52,598 nt of DNA, taken from Nitrospiraceae bacterium UBA6905. Its GTDB lineage: Bacteria; Nitrospirota; Thermodesulfovibrionia; Thermodesulfovibrionales; UBA6898. The position numbers were made by a program, and so were the translations under genes. Of the stretch, positions 35,006 through 42,253 are shown in pieces. A model generated the notes under the pieces. The model saw only the letters and a program-made list of their open reading frames with translations. It had not been told where the DNA came from and made no database searches. The stretch covers positions 1 through 52,598 of the forward strand of contig DKBH01000039.1 of NCBI GenBank assembly GCA_002451165.1. The letters run 5' to 3'. The number at the start of each line of letters is the position of its first letter. Position 1 is the stretch's first letter.

Positions 35006-35383
35006 TTGGCGGATAAAAAAATATTGATAATTGATGAAGAGAGGTTTTCTCGAATCTGCTCCGCGATTCTCGAGTCCCAAGGGTTTGCAACAAAGCTCTT
35101 CACAGACATCGAAAGCCTGGCGCAGGGTCTGAGCAGTAATGAGTTCAGTCTTGTCCTGATAAGTTATCCTCACGGAGCATTCCTTTTGAAAGAACTTAGA
35201 ACGTGGGATATCCCTACACTTGTCCTCACAGACATGCTTGACGCAGAGCTTATGAGTTTCCTGAAAGAATTTTCAAATTCGTACTGCATGATAAAACCTA
35301 TTGATTATGAGAAGTTCAGATGCCTCGTTCATGATCTTATGACCGACACGTGTGTAATGGAAAGAGGATTTAACGTTGTTTGA
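35006..35383 (+). CDS. Receiver-like protein lacking the phospho-acceptor Asp (paralogue 2)
   Basis: A 125-residue single-domain protein, paralogue of the product at 30257-30631. Strand 1 is ILIIDEE, strand 4 LVLTD and the conserved Lys97 is in MIKPID, but the acceptor position reads ISYP with Ser53 instead of Asp. Start is TTG 35006, with GGGGGA nine bases upstream. It is the first gene after the sigma-54 promoter and overlaps the NusG-like gene by eight bases, so the two proteins are probably made together. I infer a partner or modulator of the antiterminator or of the NtrC-type regulator; no family function is known to me. Confidence 0.75.
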   Translation: MADKKILIIDEERFSRICSAILESQGFATKLFTDIESLAQGLSSNEFSLVLISYPHGAFLLKELRTWDIPTLVLTDMLDAELMSFLKEFSNSYCMIKPIDYEKFRCLVHDLMTDTCVMERGFNVV

Positions 35384-35936
35384 GAATAACGCATTGAAAT
35401 TGAATATGTCTGGCGGAGATAAGTCTCAGGTGAACGCACGGCCTAATTGGTACGCTCTAAGCGTGAAATCAAGGCATGAATACATTACCCAGGCCGAACT
35501 TATCCGGAAGAACATCAACAATTTCTTGCCGTCTGTAAGCAGAATGCGGCAATGGAAGGACAGGAAAAAATTGGTTACCTTTCCTTTTTTCCCTGGATAC
35601 CTTTTCGTATATATCAAACCCTATACCGACGAGCGTATTCGGGTCCTAAAGACTCGCGGTGCGGTATCGCTGATTTCTTTAGAGCCTGGTCAGCCGACTC
35701 CGGTGCCGGAGGAGGAGATAGATTCTTTAAGGATTTTGGTCGAAAGCGGTCAGGAGATTGATGTCTTCCCTCACATAAAAGAGGGAGCCAGGGTCAGGGT
35801 GAAAAAGGGGCCGCTTACCGGGGCCATAGGCACCTTGTTAAGCAAGGAAGATAAACATATATTTGTTGTGAATATTGATATTTTGGGCAGAAGCGTTGGC
35901 GTTAAGATTTGCGCCGATGATATCGAAGCAGACTGA
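35376..35936 (+). CDS. NusG-paralogue transcription antiterminator (RfaH/LoaP/UpxY type)
   Basis: A 186-residue specialised NusG. The NGN domain starts at NWYALSVKSRHEY, with FPFFPGYLFVYI as the core strand and RGAVSLISLEPGQPTPVPEEEI as its end. The KOW domain begins at KEGARVRVKKGPLTGAIGTLL. Such paralogues bind RNA polymerase at an operon-leader signal and suppress termination across long polysaccharide operons. TTG 35376 has AGAGGA eight bases upstream and overlaps the preceding gene; a Met at 35406 has no ribosome site. The leader just downstream has an ops-like element in a hairpin loop, which supports operon-specific action. Confidence 0.9.
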   Translation: MFENNALKLNMSGGDKSQVNARPNWYALSVKSRHEYITQAELIRKNINNFLPSVSRMRQWKDRKKLVTFPFFPGYLFVYIKPYTDERIRVLKTRGAVSLISLEPGQPTPVPEEEIDSLRILVESGQEIDVFPHIKEGARVRVKKGPLTGAIGTLLSKEDKHIFVVNIDILGRSVGVKICADDIEAD

Positions 35937-35942
35937 GCAGAG

Positions 35943-36032
35943 TGATAGCGCATAACGCGCCAGCGGGGCGGCTGGAGCGTTGTGGTAGGAAATAAACCTG
36001 AAGTTGTTGGCATTAAGAAGTTCGCGCTATCA
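35943..36032 (+). promoter_or_regulatory. Structured leader: nested inverted repeats upstream of the export genes
   Basis: A perfect 9-bp inverted repeat, TGATAGCGC (35943-35951) and GCGCTATCA (36024-36032), encloses a 10-bp hairpin with a G/A mismatch: AACGC-G-CCAGC (35954-35964) pairs with GCTGG-A-GCGTT (35971-35981) around GGGGCG. It lies in the 305-base gap between the antiterminator and export genes, where I see no protein-coding sequence. It may hold a terminator or pause that the NusG-like protein overrides. Confidence 0.55.
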
Positions 36033-36040
36033 GGATTAAT

Positions 36041-36072
36041 CCTTCTCAGCAGGTAGCATGTGACTGAGAAGG
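36041..36072 (+). promoter_or_regulatory. ops-like element in a hairpin loop
   Basis: A perfect 9-bp stem (CCTTCTCAG 36041-36049, CTGAGAAGG 36064-36072) presents a 14-base loop containing AGGTAGCATG. The RfaH recruitment site ops is GGCGGTAGCGTG, and GGTAGC-x-TG is shared. In E. coli, RfaH reads ops as a small non-template DNA hairpin in the paused complex. Position right after the NusG-paralogue gene and 170 bases before the first export gene fits a recruitment site. Confidence 0.68.
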
Positions 36073-36241
36073 CGGAGCATTGGGAAATGGCAGCAACATT
36101 AACTGCAGGAGCAAGGGGTGAAACCGATTTCTCAAAATCTTTCGTGCTCGTTGTTTTCACATTTGTGGTATCATGAGTGAAATTACCAATGCAGATCATC
36201 GGCATCAAGGCATTACCTGCGGAGGAAAGAAAAGAGGGTAT

Positions 36242-37087
36242 ATGAAAGGAAAGCATATTATCGTATATGCTGTTTTGTTGATAGGCGCCTTAGTCGGCAT
36301 GTCGGCAGGTGAAGGTTATATTATCGGTGACGAAGACGTTCTTCAGCTGTCTGTATGGGGGAACCCCGAGTTATCGGTCCAGGTACCGGTAAGGCCAGAC
36401 GGCATGATCTCATTCCCCCTGGTGGGCGACATTAAGGCATCGGGTATGAGCCCGCAAGAATTAAAAAATGTGCTTGAGAAAGAACTTACCAAATATGTCA
36501 AAACACCGACGGTAAGCGTCATGGTAACTGCGGTAAACAGTTTTAAAGTCTATATTGTTGGTGAAGGCATAGCAGCTGCGGCATCAGGCGAATCTTCGGG
36601 CACGACGGCTTCAGGTGTCATAACCCTAAAGAGAAATACATCACTCCTGCAGTTGCTCGCCCAGCTCGGTTCTCTGAGGGGAGCTGATCTTAATAGCGCC
36701 TATCTCTTAAGAGACGGCAAGAGGCTCAGCAATGATTTCTACAAACTGATCGCTAAAGGCGACATCTCGCAGGATATCCAGCTGAAACCTAACGATACAA
36801 TCTTTATTCCCGATAACTTTGAAAAGAGGATTATGATTGTTGGCGCGGTGAAAACGCCGATGATCCTGACGTACAGGGAAGGCTTGACAGCCCTTGATGC
36901 CATTCTCGGCGCCGGCGGGTTCACGGAGTTTGCAAAGCAAAACGATGTGCTCATTGTGCGGAAGTCAGGCAAAGAGACAAAAAACATAGAGGCGCGGATG
37001 AAGGACGTCATAAGGGATGGAGATATCAGCAAGGACGTCCCTCTGATGCCCGGAGATCTCGTGATAGTAAAGACAGGAGTCTTTTGA
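36242..37087 (+). CDS. Outer-membrane polysaccharide export protein (OPX/Wza family)
   Basis: A 281-residue exporter subunit. A signal peptide (MKGKHIIVYAVLLIGALVGMSAG) is followed by the polysaccharide export domain (YIIGDEDVLQLSVWGNPEL, VRPDGMISFPLVGDI) and two SLBB-type domains (about 100-180 and 195-275). No lipobox Cys is present. It resembles the PEP-CTERM-locus export subfamily. GAGGG lies five bases before ATG 36242; a longer in-frame start (36173) adds a polar stretch that would bury the signal peptide. First structural gene after the ops-like leader. Confidence 0.92.
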   Translation: MKGKHIIVYAVLLIGALVGMSAGEGYIIGDEDVLQLSVWGNPELSVQVPVRPDGMISFPLVGDIKASGMSPQELKNVLEKELTKYVKTPTVSVMVTAVNSFKVYIVGEGIAAAASGESSGTTASGVITLKRNTSLLQLLAQLGSLRGADLNSAYLLRDGKRLSNDFYKLIAKGDISQDIQLKPNDTIFIPDNFEKRIMIVGAVKTPMILTYREGLTALDAILGAGGFTEFAKQNDVLIVRKSGKETKNIEARMKDVIRDGDISKDVPLMPGDLVIVKTGVF

Positions 37088-37099
37088 GAGGTTTTTCCC

Positions 37100-38662
37100 A
37101 TGGCAGACACTCAGAATAATGATCTCCAATATTATGTTGAGCTGATTCTGAGAAAGAAATATATCGCTCTTTCCGCAGCTCTCGCAGTGCTTTCTCTTTT
37201 TACCTGGGGAAGCTTCTTCATGCCGAAGGTATACGAGGCGAGATCCACAGTGCTCATAGAAAAGAATTCCATAATTGAACCCCTTATCAGCGGAGTGGGC
37301 GTTTCAACTGGCGGCGAAGACAGGCTCAGCAACCTCAAAAGCAACATCACGAGCACGAGAATTATCGAAAAGGTAGTACAGAAACTCGGTCTGAATGAAG
37401 GGGCGAAAACTCCTTCTCAAAATGAACAATTAATCGAAGGGATGAGAAGAAAAGTGGATGTTACGGTGCAGGGAGCCCGGCAAAATGGCCCGGATCTGTT
37501 CATCGTATCGTACCGTGGGAATGATCCCAACAAGGTGCGGGATATCGTGAATATGCTGGTTCGGGTATACATTGATGATATCCTGCAATTCAGAAAGTCG
37601 GATGTTTCTGGGGCATATGAGTTCATACAAGGGCAGCTTTTAGAATATAAGGGGAAGCTCGAAGAATCTGATAAGGCCATCAGGGAATTCAGGGAGAGGA
37701 ATCCGAACATGGTGCCTCAAAGTGAGACGTCGCTGGTGGGAAGAATAGAAAATTATCAGACTGCGCGGCTTGAAGGGGAGATCAAGCTGAAGGAGCTTAC
37801 CCGGAAGAGGGAGAACCTGCAGAAACAGCTCTCGGGCGAGAAAGAGCTTACTGTTGCCTTGGTGACAAATGAAGCTTCGCCCCAGGGTAGACTGAATTAT
37901 CTCAACAACCAGCTTCTTCTGTTATCGACGAAATTTACGGATAACTACCCCGAAGTGATTAAGGTTAAAGGCGAGATTGAGGAACTGAAGATGCAGATCG
38001 CACAGAGGAAGACTGCTCAGGGGCACGGGGGAGGTGCCGAGACATCTACGATTAATCCGATCTACCAGCAGCTAAGAGAAGAATTGGCGCGTACCGATGC
38101 AGAGGTCGAATCTCTCAGGGCAAGGCTTGGTGAGATTTCACGGCAGCAGCACGAGGGAGAACGCATTTTTGGAAGGATGCCGAGAGAACAGGAAGAGTGG
38201 ACAAAGCTGCAGAGGGACAGGAACGTATACCAGAAGATCTATGATGATCTTCTCCAGAAACTTGAAAGTGCGAGGGTTTCAAGGGAACTGGAGGCTGCGG
38301 ACAAGGATGGAGCGTTTAAGATTTTGGATACTGCTAAAACTCCTGTGCTTCCAAGCAAGCCGAACAGAGTACAGATGATCTTGTTGGGTATTCTCCTGGG
38401 AATGGCGGCAGGCATCGGCGGCGTCATAGGATTGGATTTTTTGAATAACGCATTTAAGAGCGAGACTTCTCTTGAGCAGAAACTGAAGCTGCCGGTTCTT
38501 GCAAGTATTCCGAAGATAGTCACAGATGAGGATATACTGCACGCAAAGAAATTCGAAAAACAATTTTTCTCGGCTGCCGGCGTTTATCTTTTTATCATCT
38601 GTATGGTGCTGGTCGAGGAGTTCCTGTATCGATATGTAGGTATCCGGATCATTCACTTTTAA
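37100..38662 (+). CDS. Chain-length determinant protein (Wzz/GumC type, XrtA-locus subfamily)
   Basis: A 520-residue inner-membrane polysaccharide co-polymerase. It has a first membrane helix near residues 20-40, a large periplasmic domain rich in coiled coil (about 150-400), and a second membrane helix (MILLGILLGMAAGIGGVIGL) preceded by the proline motif PVLPSKPNR. The tail has an extra hydrophobic segment (VYLFIICMVLVEEFLY). It sets chain length with the tyrosine kinase encoded next. GAGG precedes the ATG by eight bases. Confidence 0.9.
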   Translation: MADTQNNDLQYYVELILRKKYIALSAALAVLSLFTWGSFFMPKVYEARSTVLIEKNSIIEPLISGVGVSTGGEDRLSNLKSNITSTRIIEKVVQKLGLNEGAKTPSQNEQLIEGMRRKVDVTVQGARQNGPDLFIVSYRGNDPNKVRDIVNMLVRVYIDDILQFRKSDVSGAYEFIQGQLLEYKGKLEESDKAIREFRERNPNMVPQSETSLVGRIENYQTARLEGEIKLKELTRKRENLQKQLSGEKELTVALVTNEASPQGRLNYLNNQLLLLSTKFTDNYPEVIKVKGEIEELKMQIAQRKTAQGHGGGAETSTINPIYQQLREELARTDAEVESLRARLGEISRQQHEGERIFGRMPREQEEWTKLQRDRNVYQKIYDDLLQKLESARVSRELEAADKDGAFKILDTAKTPVLPSKPNRVQMILLGILLGMAAGIGGVIGLDFLNNAFKSETSLEQKLKLPVLASIPKIVTDEDILHAKKFEKQFFSAAGVYLFIICMVLVEEFLYRYVGIRIIHF

Positions 38663-38674
38663 GGAGCGTGATCA

Positions 38675-39556
38675 GTGAGTAGAATAGAGCAGGCATTGGA
38701 GAAAGCAGTTAAGATGAGGGAGACAAAAGAGGAAGTCTTTCCTCGGGAGACAGCAGCGAAATCCCGCGAACGCGATGCGGTACATACATTCGTGGTCGAC
38801 AAGGCTGCAATCGATCCGGCGGTGGTGGATCGTCATGTGGTCAGCATAACAGATCCGTTCTCGCCTGCTGCTGAGCAGTACAAGAGGCTTAAGGCCAGGG
38901 TCATCAGTGCAACCTCAAAGGATTGCAAGAATACTATTATGGTCACCAGTGCAGATATGTCGGAGGGCAAGACCTTAACGGCGATCAACCTGGCGGTTAC
39001 TCTCGCCAAAGAGATCGACTATACCGTACTTCTTGTTGACGCTGATCTGAGACATCCGTCGATACCCAAATATCTCGGTATTGAAGCGAATAAAGGCCTC
39101 AGTAATTACCTGAAAGGTGAAGCGCCTATTTCGGATCTGCTGGTCAAAACCGGTATAGGCAAGCTCATGTTTTTGCCCGCCGGTGAAGTGCAACAAGATG
39201 CAACAGAGCTACTTTCATCGGAAAAGATGAGGATGCTGGTGCATGAGCTGAAGGCGCGGTATAAGGACAGGTATGTTATATTTGATTCTTCTCCTTTGCT
39301 GGTGACGGCAGACCCGATATCACTTGGAAGGTCTATGGACAGCGTACTGCTTGTAGTCCAAGAAGGCCGGACCTCTCAGGAGGATGTAATGCGGGCTCTT
39401 TCCCTTACTAAGGGATGGAATATCCTTGGTACGGTATTTAATAACGTGCCTGTCGTTCGTATAAAGAGCAGATATTCCTACTATTACCGGGATGGTAATA
39501 AAGTTGAAAAGAAAATATCGCAGTCTGGAAAGGACGGTACCGTTGCCATTGGATAA
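38675..39556 (+). CDS. Exopolysaccharide tyrosine autokinase (CpsD/BY-kinase type)
   Basis: A 293-residue cytoplasmic bacterial tyrosine kinase. An N-terminal SRIEQALEKAVK motif, typical of XrtA-locus kinases, is followed by Walker A MSEGKTLTAINL, Walker A' LLVDADLRHPS and Walker B VIFDSSPLL. The C-terminus has the tyrosine cluster RYSYYYRDG for autophosphorylation. It works with the chain-length protein upstream. GTG start with AAGGAG nine bases away. Its end overlaps the annotated start of the next gene. Confidence 0.92.
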   Translation: MSRIEQALEKAVKMRETKEEVFPRETAAKSRERDAVHTFVVDKAAIDPAVVDRHVVSITDPFSPAAEQYKRLKARVISATSKDCKNTIMVTSADMSEGKTLTAINLAVTLAKEIDYTVLLVDADLRHPSIPKYLGIEANKGLSNYLKGEAPISDLLVKTGIGKLMFLPAGEVQQDATELLSSEKMRMLVHELKARYKDRYVIFDSSPLLVTADPISLGRSMDSVLLVVQEGRTSQEDVMRALSLTKGWNILGTVFNNVPVVRIKSRYSYYYRDGNKVEKKISQSGKDGTVAIG

Positions 39557-40805
39557 GATCATCTGTCGACCAAGAATGCTATCGGTTGCAATGCTGCAGG
39601 CTGTAACCGTTGTTTCCGCAATGTTGTTCTTGTGCGCTGAATCAGGGGCAGGAGAATTTTCCATCAAGCCGTCGATAATTCTGAGGGAGGAATATGACGA
39701 CAATATTTATCTTACTAAAGACAACAAGGAAAGCGATTACATAACACGGGTACTGCCCTCCCTCAACATGAAGTATAGCGCACCTCTTTGGGACTGGTCA
39801 TTGGATTATACCCTGAACTGGTGGTACTATGCGAAGCTCAGGCAGGGCAAGGACTCGCATTACGCAAGGCTTGTTTCGCAGATAAAGGTGATACAGAACT
39901 TCCTTTATTTCGATGTGCATGATAACTATGAAAGTGTCGTCCTTAATACGCGCGCTGCTTCAACTGAGAGCAATCTCCTCCAAAACAGGTCCGATACCAA
40001 TAATCTTTCTGTTTCCCCCTATATCAAGTATCAGGCAGATCCTTTTGTTGTCTCGACGGGCTATAGATATAATAACATCTGGTATAGGGAGGCTAGCGGT
40101 ATTAAGAGACAGATGCACACGGGGTTCGTGACCGGCGAATACAAGATTAGCCCCGTGCTCACGCTTCAAACCGGTGCGGAATATACCGCTGACAGGCCTG
40201 AAGAACCCGAGCCCGATAATAATCGGGTGTCGGTATTTGCCGGAGCAATCTACAAAATAAGCCCGAAGTTGAAGTTTGATGGAACGCTGGGCTGCCGATG
40301 GATAAATTTTGACGAACTGGATGATACGACGAGGCCTCTATATAATGTGGGATTCATTTACCTCCTTTCCAAACAGGGGCAAATTGAATTGAGAGCCAAG
40401 TCGACTATTGTTCAGTCGCCGGAAGATGGGTTGTATGACAGCCGCATTGAAGAGGTTGTCGTCCGCTATGGCGAAGCCGTTTCTGTCAACGGAAGCATTT
40501 TTCACCGGTATGACATATATCTCGAGGAAGACCGCAAGGATGAGGCTTACGGCGTGATTGCCGGCCTCGAATACAGACCCGACCAACGGCTGACGTTCTC
40601 TATAAAAGGTGGCTACGAAAGAGACAAGTATCTCCCCGATGACGACAAAAGAAATATTTATACGGCTTTTTTGGGCGTGGATTACAAATTGACAGCCAAG
40701 GCAACCCTAGGTCTGACGTATTACTATAACAAATCCGACGGTGATCGGCGCGCTGACAATTATACCGATAACGTTGTTGGTCTTCAGTTGAAAATAGAAA
40801 TCTGA
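39492..40805 (+). CDS. Outer-membrane beta-barrel protein, PEP-CTERM/XrtA-associated type
   Basis: A protein of up to 437 residues. A hydrophobic signal segment (LQAVTVVSAMLFLCAESGAGEF) leads into alternating amphipathic strands such as SLDYTLNWWYYAKL, ending in VVGLQLKIEI, typical of an outer-membrane barrel. EEYDDNIYLT near the start of the mature part is characteristic of the TIGR03016-like group found in XrtA loci, whose job in secretion is not established. ATG 39492 would overlap the kinase gene by 65 bases; a TTG at 39546 with AAGGA upstream or the ATG at 39576 also gives a good signal peptide, so the start is open. Confidence 0.85.
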   Translation: MVIKLKRKYRSLERTVPLPLDKIICRPRMLSVAMLQAVTVVSAMLFLCAESGAGEFSIKPSIILREEYDDNIYLTKDNKESDYITRVLPSLNMKYSAPLWDWSLDYTLNWWYYAKLRQGKDSHYARLVSQIKVIQNFLYFDVHDNYESVVLNTRAASTESNLLQNRSDTNNLSVSPYIKYQADPFVVSTGYRYNNIWYREASGIKRQMHTGFVTGEYKISPVLTLQTGAEYTADRPEEPEPDNNRVSVFAGAIYKISPKLKFDGTLGCRWINFDELDDTTRPLYNVGFIYLLSKQGQIELRAKSTIVQSPEDGLYDSRIEEVVVRYGEAVSVNGSIFHRYDIYLEEDRKDEAYGVIAGLEYRPDQRLTFSIKGGYERDKYLPDDDKRNIYTAFLGVDYKLTAKATLGLTYYYNKSDGDRRADNYTDNVVGLQLKIEI

Positions 40806-40821
40806 GACAACCGAGGTATTG

Positions 40822-41952
40822 ATGTATAATTCCTTTTTCGGCTTTACCTGTAAACCCTTTCAGCTTACCCCTGACCCCGAATTTCTCTTCATGAGCAGGG
40901 TGCATAAAAGGGCTTTGACGTATCTTAACTACGGCGTGGCGGATAACTCGGGATTTATTCTTATTACCGGCGAGATCGGCACGGGTAAGACAACGATCAT
41001 ACGAAGTCTGATAAAAAAAATACCGCAGGAAATAAAAATCGCAAGAATCAATAATACCAAAGTAAGCTCGACCCAGCTTATTTCCATGATAAACGAGGAA
41101 TTCGGCATCTATGCAGCGGGCGATGACAAGACCCGCATGTTGAGCAAGCTTACAGATTTCCTGATAGGCCAGTATGCTCAGGGTGGCCGCTCCATGATCA
41201 TCATAGATGAGGCTCAGAACCTCTCTCCTACCCTTCTGGAAGAGATACGACTTTTGTCGAATCTCGAGACCGACAAGTCGAAACTCCTTCAGATCATTCT
41301 GTTGGGCCAGCCGGAACTCAACGCCATTCTCAGTAGGCCGGAGCTTGAACAATTGAGGCAGCGGATAGCGGTCAGCACGCATGTATCACCCCTTGGCCGG
41401 GAAGAAACCGAGGCCTATATTCTGCACAGGCTGAGGGTCGCAGGGAACGAACATGCCGTAACGTTTCAGCAGGGGGCCATGGATGAAGTCTACGGGTTCA
41501 GCAAGGGCACACCGAGACTGATCAATATTGCCTGCGATTTCCTCCTTCTTTCCGCATTTGCCGATGGTGTAAAGACCATAGACGCCGCGTTGGTGAAGGA
41601 GATAACAGGTGACCTTGTCATGAACAGCCCCATAGCTAAGATATCTCCCGTAAAAGAAGAACCCCTATCTTCGGAAGCCTACGAGGCTGTCAAAATGAGA
41701 TTATCGGCTATTCAGGATAGGCTGCGGAACATTGAAGTTGCAATCAGCGAACTTCAGAGAAGAAGCGATAATGTATATCAGGCAGAGCTTCTTGTTCAGG
41801 AGAAGAGCAATGAAATGAAAAAAAAAGAGGAGGATTTGATGCATAAAGAACACGTCCTCCGCAAAAAGCAAGATTATTTAATAAAACGTGAGGATAACAT
41901 CAAGAATTTCTTTGAACAGCACCTAAAGGGAGTCCTTTCCATTAAGATCTGA
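40822..41952 (+). CDS. XrtA-locus AAA ATPase (ExeA/GspA-like)
   Basis: A 376-residue ATPase. MYNSFFGFTCKPFQLTPDPEF at the start, Walker A GEIGTGKTT near residue 52 and Walker B MIIIDEAQNLSP are diagnostic for the ExeA-like family and its PEP-CTERM-locus branch. A predicted coiled coil (about residues 275-360, rich in Lys and Glu) replaces the peptidoglycan-binding end of ExeA. It probably energises assembly or export with the neighbouring barrel. I take ATG 40822, with GAGGT just upstream. Confidence 0.9.
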   Translation: MYNSFFGFTCKPFQLTPDPEFLFMSRVHKRALTYLNYGVADNSGFILITGEIGTGKTTIIRSLIKKIPQEIKIARINNTKVSSTQLISMINEEFGIYAAGDDKTRMLSKLTDFLIGQYAQGGRSMIIIDEAQNLSPTLLEEIRLLSNLETDKSKLLQIILLGQPELNAILSRPELEQLRQRIAVSTHVSPLGREETEAYILHRLRVAGNEHAVTFQQGAMDEVYGFSKGTPRLINIACDFLLLSAFADGVKTIDAALVKEITGDLVMNSPIAKISPVKEEPLSSEAYEAVKMRLSAIQDRLRNIEVAISELQRRSDNVYQAELLVQEKSNEMKKKEEDLMHKEHVLRKKQDYLIKREDNIKNFFEQHLKGVLSIKI

Positions 41953-42253
41953 TCGCATCTTTAATTCAGTCTCTGGCATCACGAGCTTCGCATGCTGGAC
42001 CCGTTTGACATCAACAAACCCTTTCTCATCTAACAGTATTTCATAAATGATTACCATACCTCCGGTGTACATCCGGCCGGCCCAAATAGGCACGCGAAAC
42101 CAGAGAATGTCTGGAAGATCAGTTACAAAAGCGCAGGGTTTTATGACTTTGATAGTTAATGGCTTCAAAGATGGTCTGCGAAAAAAGCCTTGAAGAAAAC
42201 GATTAGTCAGACCGACGTCGATGCGGCGTCGAGATGCTGAGGAGGGATCATAT
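41953..42253. other. Gap within the polysaccharide operon, with an open minus-strand frame
   Basis: No plus-strand gene is visible. A minus-strand frame is open from 42291 to 41923 (122 codons) and reads rather protein-like in its middle (ILWFRVPIWAGRMYTGG), but it would overlap both neighbours, and I recognise no domain. It may be an antisense gene, a remnant, or chance. Confidence 0.3.
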
